A stretch of 64,000 nucleotides of DNA. Source: Chryseobacterium sp. PMSZPI (GTDB lineage Bacteria; Bacteroidota; Bacteroidia; Flavobacteriales; Weeksellaceae). How positions within the stretch are numbered: position 1 is the first letter of the stretch; each line of letters starts with the position of its first letter. Both the position numbers and the translations under genes were made by a program. Under the pieces are notes generated by a model. It was not told the origin of the DNA. It did not search any database and saw only the letters and a list, made by a program, of their open reading frames with translations. The stretch covers positions 1 to 64,000 of the forward strand of contig NZ_PIZV01000074.1 in assembly GCF_002835665.1 (NCBI RefSeq), in the 5' to 3' direction. Positions 33,500-41,747 of the stretch are shown here, piece after piece.

Positions 33500-34224
33500 T
33501 AATCTTTTTTCACTAAATAATTGATTACTTCTGCAGCAGCATACAGACCAAAAATAGCCGGAATAAAGCTGATCGTACCGTAGAATGATTTTTTAAAATT
33601 ACTACCATCAGTCATTTTTAAACTTTCTTCCTTCTGAATTTCATTAGAGAATACACATCTAAAACCTTTGTTGATCTTTTCTTTCTTTAATCTTTTTCTT
33701 ACCTGCTTGGCAAGGAAACAATTATGTGTTTTGCTGATGTCCCTTACCATAACCATACTTGGATCCATTTTCCCTCCGGCACCCATCGAGCTGACGATTT
33801 TGATTTTTCTTCTTCTGGCGGCCTTTATCAAACAAATCTTTGGTGTTACACTGTCGATACAATCAAGTATATAATCAAACTTGCCGGAATCCAGTACTTC
33901 ATCCATTCTTTCAGGATTCAAAAACTCGTTGATTTTGATTAAATTAAGCTTAGGATTGATATCCAGTAATCTTTCTGCAACAACCTCTACTTTATGCTTC
34001 CCAACAGTAGAATGTAAGGCAGGGAGCTGCCTGTTAATATTAGTAATATCTACTGTATCTCCGTCCACAATGGTCATATTCCCAACACCGGCTCTTGCAA
34101 GAAACTCTGCGGCAAAAGACCCTACTCCGCCTAAACCAACAACCAGGACATTCGCTTTAATAAGCTTTTCCAATCCATCTTCCTTTATCAAGAGTTCAGT
34201 CCTCTCCAGCCAGTATTTATCCAT
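33499..34224 (-). CDS. tcdA: tRNA threonylcarbamoyladenosine dehydratase TcdA
   Basis: A 241-residue E1-like (ThiF/MoeB superfamily) ATP-dependent enzyme that cyclises t6A37 of tRNA to ct6A. The N-terminal nucleotide-binding loop is VVGLGGVGSFAAEFLARAG, followed by VDGDTVDITNINRQLPA (Arg finger/Asp). The conserved DCIDSVTPKICLI and SSMGAGGKMDP blocks are present. A hydrophobic C-terminal helix (SFIPAIFGLYAAAEVI) is usual for the group. The ORF overlaps the upstream TatD-like gene by 8 bp and rnpA by 1 bp, a tight tRNA-processing operon. Confidence 0.88.
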   Translation of the reverse strand: MDKYWLERTELLIKEDGLEKLIKANVLVVGLGGVGSFAAEFLARAGVGNMTIVDGDTVDITNINRQLPALHSTVGKHKVEVVAERLLDINPKLNLIKINEFLNPERMDEVLDSGKFDYILDCIDSVTPKICLIKAARRRKIKIVSSMGAGGKMDPSMVMVRDISKTHNCFLAKQVRKRLKKEKINKGFRCVFSNEIQKEESLKMTDGSNFKKSFYGTISFIPAIFGLYAAAEVINYLVKKD

Positions 34225-34843
34225 TTTTTATTATGTGTAAATTTTCTAAAATTTGTTCATTGAGTTGATCCAAAGAAATTCCTTTTATTTCTGATACTTT
34301 AAGATATAATTCTTCGATCTTAAAATCATCATTGTCTGTTTCTAAAAAGATTTTGTCTAATGGAGTGTTTTTTAAAATATCCTGCAAAGATAAATTATAC
34401 AAAACAGCTTTTCCAAAACTCAGATAAAAATTATTAGCAAGTAAATCTTCTGCAATCCGCCTCTTTTTATTGAAACCATGAATGATCATAGGCTGTTCGG
34501 CCTTCTTTTTAAAAGAAATTACTTCATAAAATTTTCTTACGCAATGAATAATGATCGGTTTTCTGACTTCATTGGCCATTATAATCTGTTTTAAAAAAAC
34601 TTCTTCCTGAATTTTCTGATCAATCATTACCAGAGAATCTAATCCACATTCTCCAATCGCGAAACAGTTTTCAAACATCATGCTTCTCATCCAATCTAGC
34701 TGTTTTTCCAGATTGTTAAAATCAATATCCTGTGGATGGATCCCCATTGAATAGGGGGAATATGGCGGAATTTTTCCAATTTCCAAATTGTAGATCCCGT
34801 TCCTGATGTTTTTTTTATGATGATGAAAATCAAAAAATTCCAT
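34217..34843 (-). CDS. TatD-family metal-dependent hydrolase
   Basis: 208 residues from the ATG at 34843 (a TTG two codons upstream is less likely). TatD-like features: FFDFHHHK with the first His pair, SMGIHPQ, IGECGLDSL (metal-ligand Glu), IIHCVRKF (His), IIHGFNKKRR and LETDNDDF (final Asp). Canonical members are about 255-265 residues with FxDxHxHL at the start and are DNases or related hydrolases. This is shorter and has altered blocks, typical of the divergent flavobacterial TatD branch. It overlaps tcdA by 8 bp and should be co-transcribed. Confidence 0.75.
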   Translation of the reverse strand: MEFFDFHHHKKNIRNGIYNLEIGKIPPYSPYSMGIHPQDIDFNNLEKQLDWMRSMMFENCFAIGECGLDSLVMIDQKIQEEVFLKQIIMANEVRKPIIIHCVRKFYEVISFKKKAEQPMIIHGFNKKRRIAEDLLANNFYLSFGKAVLYNLSLQDILKNTPLDKIFLETDNDDFKIEELYLKVSEIKGISLDQLNEQILENLHIIKNG

Positions 34844-34939
34844 TTTCAAAAATACTATTATTTGGAATTAATATAAAATTATTAAACGATCGTTTATAAA
34901 TGTGTTAAAAATTTCTTAACTTTACTCAAACTACACTTT

Positions 34940-35569
34940 ATGAAAAAAAAATTTACGGAAAAACAGATTCACATACTTGATATTGCAGAAGAATTGATTG
35001 CAAAGAAAGGGTATGAGGGAACTTCTGTAAGAGATATATGCTCCAAAGCAAATATCAATGTCGCGATGATATCATATTACTTTGGTTCTAAAGAGAAGAT
35101 GATGTCTTATCTCTATCAGTATAGAGTTTTGAAGACAAGGGAAAATTTTTCCGAATTTGCTGATACAATCAAGGAAGGTAAGCCGGAAATGCAGATGCGT
35201 GAAATGATTAAGTATATCGTTTCCCAGCTATTTAAATACAATTATTTCCATGGGTTTGTAACTCAGGAACTTCGTCATACAGAGAATCTGAAAGATGAAC
35301 TGTTGGATTTCTATCAACTGTTTGTCAAAAAACTGGATGAGGTCATTAAAAAAGGAGTTGCTTCAGGGGTTTTTACCTTTACACCAAAACCCGAAGATAT
35401 CCTTACCATGATCATTGGTTCCACCTTATTTGTTATTCGAAACAAAAACTTTTATGAGCTGTATGTTCCGAGTAAAAATGAAGAAGCATACGCTAAAGAA
35501 GCTGAAAAAAAGGTGAGAATGAATCTTTTATTGAGTGTTTTTGCAATTTTGGGATACGCTGCAGACTAA
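34940..35569 (+). CDS. TetR/AcrR family transcriptional regulator
   Basis: A 209-residue repressor-type regulator. The N-terminal HTH spans about residues 8-55: TEKQIHILDIAEELIAKKGYEGTSVRDICSKANINVAMISYYFGSKEKM. A helical ligand-binding domain follows. It is divergent from the TatD-like operon and 104 bp upstream of bamD. No efflux pump, fatty-acid operon or other typical target lies near, so its target and ligand are unknown. The ATG is the first in-frame start and fits the family N-terminus. Confidence 0.88.
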   Translation: MKKKFTEKQIHILDIAEELIAKKGYEGTSVRDICSKANINVAMISYYFGSKEKMMSYLYQYRVLKTRENFSEFADTIKEGKPEMQMREMIKYIVSQLFKYNYFHGFVTQELRHTENLKDELLDFYQLFVKKLDEVIKKGVASGVFTFTPKPEDILTMIIGSTLFVIRNKNFYELYVPSKNEEAYAKEAEKKVRMNLLLSVFAILGYAAD

Positions 35570-35616
35570 AATTACGTTAAATATTCATAAAAAAAAATCT
35601 ATTGACAAAAAAGTTA

Positions 35617-35624
35617 TATTTTTG
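35617..35624 (+). promoter_or_regulatory. -7 promoter element of bamD
   Basis: TATTTTTG (TAnnTTTG) 48 bp before the bamD ATG. Confidence 0.6.
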
Positions 35625-35672
35625 CAAATTAGTAAATCGGCTGTATAATCCGAAAACTGTTGAATTTTTTAT

Positions 35673-36668
35673 ATGAAAAAATATATTTTAGGTCTTTTTG
35701 CTGTAGCAGTGATGGCATCATGTGTAAGCCAGCAGGAAAGAGCAATGAAGAGTGCTGATAAAGATTTTATCTTAAAAGCGGCTAATGAAAACTTCGCGAA
35801 GAAAAAGTGGAAAAATGCATTGGCTCTCTATGACAGACTAGCTAACCTTGTGGCAGGAACAGATGATTTTCCTAATGTAGGATTTAACACTGCTTATGCT
35901 AACTATTATGATAAGAGTTATAAGTTAGCAGGACATCAGTTTAAAAATTTTGCAGTGAATTTTCCTAAAGATCCCAGAGCAGAAGAAGCATCTTATATGT
36001 CTGCCCTATGCTACTATGAAGGATCTATGGATTATAACTTAGATCAATCCAGTACAGAATTGGCTATTAATGAACTTCAGGACTTCCTGACAAACTATCC
36101 TAATTCTGAAAGGTCAAAAAATATCACTCAACTTATTGACGAGCTGTCTTATAAATTAGAATTTAAAGCATATGAGAATGCCAGACAGTACTTCAAAATG
36201 GGAGATTATAAAGCGGCAAATGTAGCATTGGAAAACGTATTGGAGGATTTTCCAAGTACAAAGCTTCGTCCGAAAATTTATGATTATATCATGAAATCAC
36301 GTTATGAGTTGGCTACAAAATCAATCTATGACCTTAAAGACGAACGTATTGAAAGCGCATTAACTTATACTAAGTTGGTAGAAAAAGAATTACCAAATAC
36401 TGAATATGCCAAAACTGCAGCTGACCTACGTGCAAAATTGGAAAAAGAAAAACAAAACTTTGTCGTTGTTAAAAAGCAAACAGAAGCTAGAATAGCTGCT
36501 TTAACGGCAAGACAAAAGAAAGAAGCTGAAAAATTAGCTGCACAGAATAAAACAGAGCAGCAGATCAAAGATCAGATCAGCAATGAAAAGAAAGCAATGC
36601 AGATCCAGAGGGACAGTGCGGCACTTAAAACTCCGCCACCTGCAGCGACTTTCAAAATTCAAAGATAA
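35673..36668 (+). CDS. bamD: Outer membrane protein assembly factor BamD
   Basis: A 331-residue lipoprotein with lipobox VMASC (Cys16). TPR-like helical repeats (KKWKNALALYDRLANLV, AYANYYDKSYKLAGHQFKNFAVNFPKDPRAEEASYMSALCYY and others) match the BamD/YfiO fold that brings BamA substrates together for barrel insertion. The Bacteroidota version has a Lys/Glu/Ala-rich coiled-coil tail (about 255-310) and a final PPPAATFKIQR. It starts the bamD-rpoZ-coaBC-porD-recN order. It has its own promoter at 35617-35624. Confidence 0.88.
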   Translation: MKKYILGLFAVAVMASCVSQQERAMKSADKDFILKAANENFAKKKWKNALALYDRLANLVAGTDDFPNVGFNTAYANYYDKSYKLAGHQFKNFAVNFPKDPRAEEASYMSALCYYEGSMDYNLDQSSTELAINELQDFLTNYPNSERSKNITQLIDELSYKLEFKAYENARQYFKMGDYKAANVALENVLEDFPSTKLRPKIYDYIMKSRYELATKSIYDLKDERIESALTYTKLVEKELPNTEYAKTAADLRAKLEKEKQNFVVVKKQTEARIAALTARQKKEAEKLAAQNKTEQQIKDQISNEKKAMQIQRDSAALKTPPPAATFKIQR

Positions 36669-36672
36669 TTCG

Positions 36673-36680
36673 TAAATTTG
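36673..36680 (+). promoter_or_regulatory. Possible -7 promoter element of rpoZ
   Basis: TAAATTTG (TAnnTTTG) starts 5 bp after the bamD stop and 38 bp before the rpoZ ATG, suggesting extra transcription of rpoZ. Confidence 0.5.
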
Positions 36681-36710
36681 CCATCTTAAAATAAAAATAA
36701 TTTTCTCAAA

Positions 36711-37034
36711 ATGAGTGTAAAAGATACAAAAGCAGAAGTAAATACTATTACTTACGATAAGGATAAGATTGAAGATAAAGTAGGTTCAATCTACGAAGCT
36801 ATTGTTATCATGGGAAAGAGAGCAGAGCAAATCAATGCTGAGATCCGTACGGAGCTTCACAACAAATTGGATGAATTTGCTGTTCACAATTCTACATTAG
36901 AAGAAGTTTTCGAAAACAGAGAACAAATTGAGATCTCTAAACATTACGAAAAGCTTCCAAAGCCAACTTCAATTGCTATTGAAGAATGGTTAAACGAAGA
37001 TATCTATTTCAGAAAAACAGAAGACAGAAAATAA
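36711..37034 (+). CDS. rpoZ: DNA-directed RNA polymerase omega-type subunit
   Basis: A 107-residue protein with the Bacteroidota omega/Rpb6-like pattern: a short charged N-terminus, GSIYEAIVIMGKRAEQINAEIR (the conserved AIVIMGKRAxQIN core), then KPTSIAIEEWLNEDIYFRK at the end. It promotes assembly of the beta-prime subunit. It lies between bamD and coaBC. A hairpin with a T tract follows at 37060-37096. Length and core motif support the call strongly. Confidence 0.9.
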   Translation: MSVKDTKAEVNTITYDKDKIEDKVGSIYEAIVIMGKRAEQINAEIRTELHNKLDEFAVHNSTLEEVFENREQIEISKHYEKLPKPTSIAIEEWLNEDIYFRKTEDRK

Positions 37035-37059
37035 TTATTTTGTCTTTTTATAGATGAGG

Positions 37060-37096
37060 GTCATAAAGGAGCGATGTTCTTTTATGACCTTTTTTG
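37060..37096 (+). terminator. Terminator after rpoZ
   Basis: GGTCATAAA and TTTATGACC form a perfect 9-bp stem, extended inward by G-T and G-C pairs, followed by TTTTTT. Confidence 0.8.
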
Positions 37097-37156
37097 TTTT
37101 AAAGCCTGATTATGGGAAAAAATAAGTATTTTAGTATTTCAAAAAATTAAAACTAA

Positions 37157-38362
37157 ATGAGTGTTTCCGGTAAAAAGGTACTTATCGCAGTTTCCGGAGG
37201 AATTGCCGCTTACAAAATTCATTTTCTCATTAGAGATTTTGTAAAAAAAGGTGCCGAAGTGCAGGTGATTATGACTCCTGACGCTGAACATTTTGTAACG
37301 AAATTAAGTCTGTCAACTTTATCCAAAAAGCCTGTTTATTCCGACTTTTATGGAGATAATGGAAGTTGGAACAGCCATGTGGAAATGGCTTTATGGGCAG
37401 ATGCAATCGTTGTCGCGCCCTGTACAGCAAATACACTGTCTAAAATGGTTCATGGGATGTGTGATAATCTGGTGATTGCAACGTATATGTCTGCAAAATG
37501 TCCGGTTTTTATAGCTCCTGCAATGGATTTGGATATGTATGCTCATCCTTCTACCAAGAAAAATCTGGAACTTGCAGAAAGTTTCGGACATATTATAATT
37601 CCTGCAGAAAGTGGAGAATTAGCAAGTGGATTGATTGGGCAAGGAAGAATGGCAGAGCCTGAAACTATTTTTAATACTATTGAGAGCTACTTTAGTACAG
37701 ATGTTCATACGGAAATTCTTAAAGGAAAAACAGTTTTGATTACGGCTGGCCCAACATATGAAGCTATTGATCCGGTAAGATTCATCGGAAATCATTCTTC
37801 AGGTAAAATGGGCTTTTCTTTAGCCGAAGAAGCATCAAAAAGAGGCGCAAAAGTAATTTTGATCTCCGGACCGAGTTCCCAGACGATTCATGATAAAAAT
37901 GTTGAATTACATAAAGTGACTTCTGCTAAAGAAATGTTGGCTAAAGTCTTCGAATTTTATGATGGAATTGACATTGGAATTGCCAGTGCTGCTGTTGCAG
38001 ACTACGCACCGAAAGAAGCTGCAAAGGAAAAGATTAAAAAGAATGATGAAAATCTAATCATTGAACTGGTGAAAAACCCTGATATTCTTAAAACGATGGG
38101 GGAAAAGAAAACGCACCAATTTTTAGTAGGATTTGCATTGGAAACTCAGAATGAAGAAGAAAATGCAAAAGGAAAGCTGGAAAAGAAAAATTTGGATATG
38201 ATTGTTCTGAACTCTTTACGTGATGAAGGCGCCGGATTTAAAAATGATACCAATAAAATCAAAATATTTACCAGGACGGAAAAGAAAGAATTTAATCTGA
38301 AATCTAAGGATGAAGTCGCCAAAGATATTCTCGATTTTGTTGAATCTCAACTTTTAAAATAA
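37157..38362 (+). CDS. coaBC: Bifunctional phosphopantothenoylcysteine decarboxylase/phosphopantothenate-cysteine ligase CoaBC
   Basis: A 401-residue bifunctional enzyme of coenzyme A synthesis. The N-terminal CoaC part (1-185) is an FMN-dependent decarboxylase: VLIAVSGGIAAYKIHFLIRDF, active-site His in GSWNSHVEMALWADAIVVAPCTANTLSKM, and APAMDLDMYAHP. The C-terminal CoaB part (186-401) begins GKTVLITAGPTYEAIDPVRFIGNHSSGKMG, with KKNPDIL-type and FALETQNEEENAKGKL blocks that bind CTP and phosphopantothenate. No separate promoter was found; it follows the rpoZ terminator by 60 bp and stands before porD. Confidence 0.94.
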   Translation: MSVSGKKVLIAVSGGIAAYKIHFLIRDFVKKGAEVQVIMTPDAEHFVTKLSLSTLSKKPVYSDFYGDNGSWNSHVEMALWADAIVVAPCTANTLSKMVHGMCDNLVIATYMSAKCPVFIAPAMDLDMYAHPSTKKNLELAESFGHIIIPAESGELASGLIGQGRMAEPETIFNTIESYFSTDVHTEILKGKTVLITAGPTYEAIDPVRFIGNHSSGKMGFSLAEEASKRGAKVILISGPSSQTIHDKNVELHKVTSAKEMLAKVFEFYDGIDIGIASAAVADYAPKEAAKEKIKKNDENLIIELVKNPDILKTMGEKKTHQFLVGFALETQNEEENAKGKLEKKNLDMIVLNSLRDEGAGFKNDTNKIKIFTRTEKKEFNLKSKDEVAKDILDFVESQLLK

Positions 38363-38487
38363 TTTTAATAAATTTCCGTTCTCAATTTTTAATAGACAAT
38401 GAAATCGTCCTGGTTTACAAAGACAAATATCTATTATCTGAGATGACACGATTACATATGACCTTTAAAAACAATAAGCATCTCCAT

Positions 38488-39393
38488 ATGAAAAAAATTA
38501 TAACCTTATTTTTTCTGTTTTGTATCTATAACCTTAGCTTTTCTCAAGAGCTTCTGGCAACCGTACAGGTAAATGCTCAACAGATAGGGGGAAGTAACCA
38601 GCAGGCATTTAAATCATTGGAAAAAAGTCTTAAAGACTTTATCAATAATACCAGCTGGACAGGTAAAAAACTTCAAAATTTTGAAAAAATAAAATGTGGA
38701 TTTGCTCTTGTCATTTCTGAAAAAAACGGAAACCAGTATAAAGGTAGTATCGTGGTTCAGGCGGTGCGCCCGGTTTATAATACAACCTATGAATCTCCTT
38801 TACTGAATCTTCAGGATCAAAGATTTGCTTTCGAGTATATTGAAAATGAAAATCTTATTTTTAACGAAAGGCAGTTCTCCGGGAAAAATCTTACAGATGT
38901 GATCAGTTTTTATATTTACCTGATCTTAGGATATGATGCAGATAGTTTCCAGTCAATGGGAGGAGCACAATGGTTCTCAAAAGCACAACAGATTGCCCAG
39001 AATTCTCAAAACAGGAATTATGAAGGTTGGAATACAATCAACGAACCTCGTAGCCGTACCATATTAATCAATGAGATTATCAATCCGAACTGGAGCCAGC
39101 TTCGTTCTACGATTTATACCTACCATAGAGCAGGATTGGATAATTTATTCAATCAGGATCAGACAGGTGCAAAAAAGGTGATGTTTGATGCTTTGATGCA
39201 GCTTAAAATGTACGAGAACTCATTCCAGCAATCTTATTTCTTCAACTTGTTTATGGACAATAAAAGTGACGAAATCTTCAATGTTTTTAACTCTGGAAAT
39301 AATGGAGGCTTGATTCTAAACGATCTAAAACAGGAAATGATTATTCTTTCTCCAAAAAATATTGACAATAAATGGAATAAATGGAAATCATAG
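38488..39393 (+). CDS. porD: Type IX secretion protein PorD (DUF4835)
   Basis: 301 residues from the ATG at 38488, which begins a clean signal peptide (MKKIITLFFLFCIYNLSFSQ); the ORF could open at 38443 but that adds a charged segment ahead of the signal. The family blocks of DUF4835 are plain: ELLATVQVNAQQIGG, QVFKSLEKSLKDFINNTSWTGKK-type N-part, then GYDADSFQSMGGAQWFSKAQQIAQ and EPRSRTILINEIINPNWSQLR. DUF4835 is the T9SS component PorD. Its position between coaBC and recN is the usual flavobacterial one. It supports the T9SS cargo proteins at 5.7 and 51.9 kb. Confidence 0.85.
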   Translation: MKKIITLFFLFCIYNLSFSQELLATVQVNAQQIGGSNQQAFKSLEKSLKDFINNTSWTGKKLQNFEKIKCGFALVISEKNGNQYKGSIVVQAVRPVYNTTYESPLLNLQDQRFAFEYIENENLIFNERQFSGKNLTDVISFYIYLILGYDADSFQSMGGAQWFSKAQQIAQNSQNRNYEGWNTINEPRSRTILINEIINPNWSQLRSTIYTYHRAGLDNLFNQDQTGAKKVMFDALMQLKMYENSFQQSYFFNLFMDNKSDEIFNVFNSGNNGGLILNDLKQEMIILSPKNIDNKWNKWKS

Positions 39394-39434
39394 GGTTTAT
39401 TCTTTCTTCTATTGAATACTGAAGTCTAAAATTT

Positions 39435-39442
39435 TATATTTG
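39435..39442 (+). promoter_or_regulatory. -7 promoter element of recN
   Basis: TATATTTG (TAnnTTTG) 29 bp before the recN ATG. Confidence 0.65.
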
Positions 39443-39471
39443 CATTACTTAAAGTAACCAGCCATTGACCC

Positions 39472-41121
39472 ATGCTTTCGAGAATTTACATTAAAAACTT
39501 TGCCCTGATTGATACTCTTGAAGTGTCTTTAAAAAATGGTTTACAGGTAATTACCGGAGAAACAGGAGCTGGAAAATCTATTATTTTAGGCGCTTTAAGA
39601 CTTATTCTGGGTGAAAGAGCAGATGTGAAATCCATTGCAAAGGCGGAGGAGAAAAGCGTTGTAGAAACCGAATTTGCATTAAATAACCAATTTAAAAAAT
39701 TCTTTATTGAAAATGATCTGGATTATGAATTGCAGACCATTATCAGAAGAGAAATTTTACCTTCGGGAAAATCAAGGGCATTTATCAATGATGTTCCGGT
39801 AACTCTGGATGTACTTAAAGAACTTTCTTCTCAGCTGATTGATATTCACTCCCAGTTTGAAACTTCCAATCTTTTTACTTCAGAATATCAGTTTAAAATT
39901 ATCGACGGACTTTCTGAAAATAAACAGCTTATTGAAGAATATCAACAGGAATTTTCAGATTTTCAAAGTTTGAAAACACAACTTAAAAAACTGAAAACAC
40001 AGCTTTCCGATACCAATAAAGAAAGTGATTATAAAGAATTTCTTCTGAATGAGCTGGAAGAGCTGAAGTTGGACGATGTAGACTATGAAGATATTCAGAA
40101 CCAGCTTTCTATCCAGGAAAATGCCGGGATGATTTCTGAGAATGTAGGACAAATCTTATCAAGATTCCATCAGGAAGAAATCGGGATTTTATCCTTCTTT
40201 AATGAAGCTAAAACTAAATTGTCTAAAATTGCTGAAGTTTCCACAAGTTTTGCAGAACTAGATGAAAGACTTGAAACTTCATTTGTTGAGCTGAAGGATA
40301 TTATTTCTGAGCTTGAACATGAGGCTGAAAAAGTGGAAATTAATCCGGATAACCTTATTCGGCTTACAGAACTTAACAATAAAATTAATGCTTTATTTCT
40401 AAAGCACAATGTTTCAGATCTTACCGAATTAATCGAGATCAGAAACCAATTGGCAGGAGATCAGAAAGGAGCATCAGAGTTGGAATCTCAGATTGCTGAA
40501 ACTGAAGAAAGTATTTCGAAAAAAGAAAAAACGCTTCAAATACTTGCTGAAAAATTATCCAAAAACAGAAAGAAGAATGTTCCCATCTTTATTAAAAAAG
40601 CAGAAGGCCTTCTTAAAAAATTAGGTCTTGAAAAAGCAAAAGTAGATATTGATTTACAGGATTCTTCCGAATTTAATCTATTTGGAAAAGAAAATATTCA
40701 ACTATTGTTTCAGGCGAACTCAGGTTTTCCATTAAAACCTATCCAAACGGCTATTTCCGGTGGAGAAAGATCGAGGGTGATGCTTGCCGTAAAGAAAATC
40801 ATTGCCGAAAGTGATGAGCTGCCCACACTTATTTTAGATGAAATTGATACCGGAGTTTCAGGAAAGGTTGCTGAAGAGATCGGAAATCTGATGAGAGAAA
40901 TGTCCGAAGACATGCAGTTGATCGTTATTTCCCATTTAGCGCAAGTTGCTGCAAAAGGGAATGATAACTACAAAGTCATTAAACAAGATGTTTCAGGTCG
41001 AACACAATCTACCATTATCCCATTGAGCGATGAAGAAAAATTAAATGAAATTGCTCAGTTACTTTCCGGAAGTACGATTACAGAAGCAGCTTTAGCGCAG
41101 GCAAAATTATTGATTGGATAA
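39472..41121 (+). CDS. recN: DNA repair protein RecN
   Basis: A 549-residue SMC-like ATPase acting early in double-strand-break repair. Walker A is VITGETGAGKSIILGAL (about 27-43). Long coiled-coil arms run at about 150-370. The signature ISGGERSRVMLAVKKI and Walker B PTLILDEIDTGVSGKVA lie at about 428-465, with the H-loop IVISHLAQVAAKG. The C-terminal TEAALAQAKLLIG and stop codon are repeated as a 48-bp copy 3.7 kb downstream (44821-44868), marking an insertion here. The gene itself is intact and of normal length. Confidence 0.95.
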   Translation: MLSRIYIKNFALIDTLEVSLKNGLQVITGETGAGKSIILGALRLILGERADVKSIAKAEEKSVVETEFALNNQFKKFFIENDLDYELQTIIRREILPSGKSRAFINDVPVTLDVLKELSSQLIDIHSQFETSNLFTSEYQFKIIDGLSENKQLIEEYQQEFSDFQSLKTQLKKLKTQLSDTNKESDYKEFLLNELEELKLDDVDYEDIQNQLSIQENAGMISENVGQILSRFHQEEIGILSFFNEAKTKLSKIAEVSTSFAELDERLETSFVELKDIISELEHEAEKVEINPDNLIRLTELNNKINALFLKHNVSDLTELIEIRNQLAGDQKGASELESQIAETEESISKKEKTLQILAEKLSKNRKKNVPIFIKKAEGLLKKLGLEKAKVDIDLQDSSEFNLFGKENIQLLFQANSGFPLKPIQTAISGGERSRVMLAVKKIIAESDELPTLILDEIDTGVSGKVAEEIGNLMREMSEDMQLIVISHLAQVAAKGNDNYKVIKQDVSGRTQSTIIPLSDEEKLNEIAQLLSGSTITEAALAQAKLLIG

Positions 41122-41127
41122 TAATAT
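41080..41127 (+). repeat. recN 3'-end direct repeat, left copy
   Basis: The last codons and stop of recN plus six bases. It matches 44821-44868 at 45 of 48 positions. The three differences are all at third codon positions and synonymous. The last 33 bases are identical. It marks the left border of the accessory segment. Confidence 0.85.
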
Positions 41128-41234
41128 ATGCTCTCCTGTATATTTTAGATTATCATTCTGAATGAAGCGAAAGCGGAATGAAGAATCTCAATTTTGCATA
41201 CTTCAAAAAGAATGAGGATTAGCTTCATGCTAAG

Positions 41235-41627
41235 TTATTTTCCTAATTCATCAATTCTTTTCTTCAGAATCTCTATCTCTACATCCTTTTGCTGGATTTC
41301 TTTCTTCAACATTTCGATGAATTCTTTTTGGCTTTCCAGTAAAAATTCCGGAACATTACAATAATAGTTACCGCTAATGCTTCCATTATTGCTGGTAATA
41401 GTATTTTCAAAATAATTAGTAATGTTTTTGCTCGGGTCAGTCTCTCTTATCTCTTCAACGTTTGTCTCCAATAATTTTGAAATTCTTTCCCATTCTTCAT
41501 CAGAAATCTCTACCTCTCCTTTTTCTTTTCTGCTGTATTGGGTTTGGCTGATGTTAAGATATTCTGCTAAGTCTTTTTGGGTGAAAGCTTTTTCGTTTCT
41601 TTTTCTGATTAACTTTTCCTTTACCAT
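41235..41627 (-). CDS. XRE-type helix-turn-helix regulator
   Basis: A 130-residue regulator. The N-terminal HTH is typical of the Xre/Cro-CI group: EKLIRKRNEKAFTQKDLAEYLNISQTQYSRKEKGEVEISDEEWERIS (about 3-47). A middle stretch (SNNGSISGNYYCNVPEFL) precedes a C-terminal helix rich in Glu/Lys/Ile/Leu (about 90-128), a likely coiled coil for dimer or tetramer formation. It is transcribed divergently from the JAMM-like lipoprotein gene, and a TATTCGAATA palindrome lies between them. It is probably the local regulator of the insert. Confidence 0.82.
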   Translation of the reverse strand: MVKEKLIRKRNEKAFTQKDLAEYLNISQTQYSRKEKGEVEISDEEWERISKLLETNVEEIRETDPSKNITNYFENTITSNNGSISGNYYCNVPEFLLESQKEFIEMLKKEIQQKDVEIEILKKRIDELGK

Positions 41628-41653
41628 AACGCATTTTTTACAAATGTAGAAAT

Positions 41654-41663
41654 TATTCGAATA
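41654..41663. promoter_or_regulatory. Possible operator palindrome for the XRE regulator
   Basis: TATTCGAATA, a perfect 10-bp palindrome in the divergent intergenic region, with a partial second copy (GCGAATAA, 41678-41685) about 20 bp away. Binding is inferred from position only. Confidence 0.35.
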
Positions 41664-41747
41664 TAACCTAATAAAGGCGAATAAAAAAACTATTGCAGTA
41701 TAGGAAAAAAAGATTTACTTTGGACCAATCAAAAAATTCACAATAGT

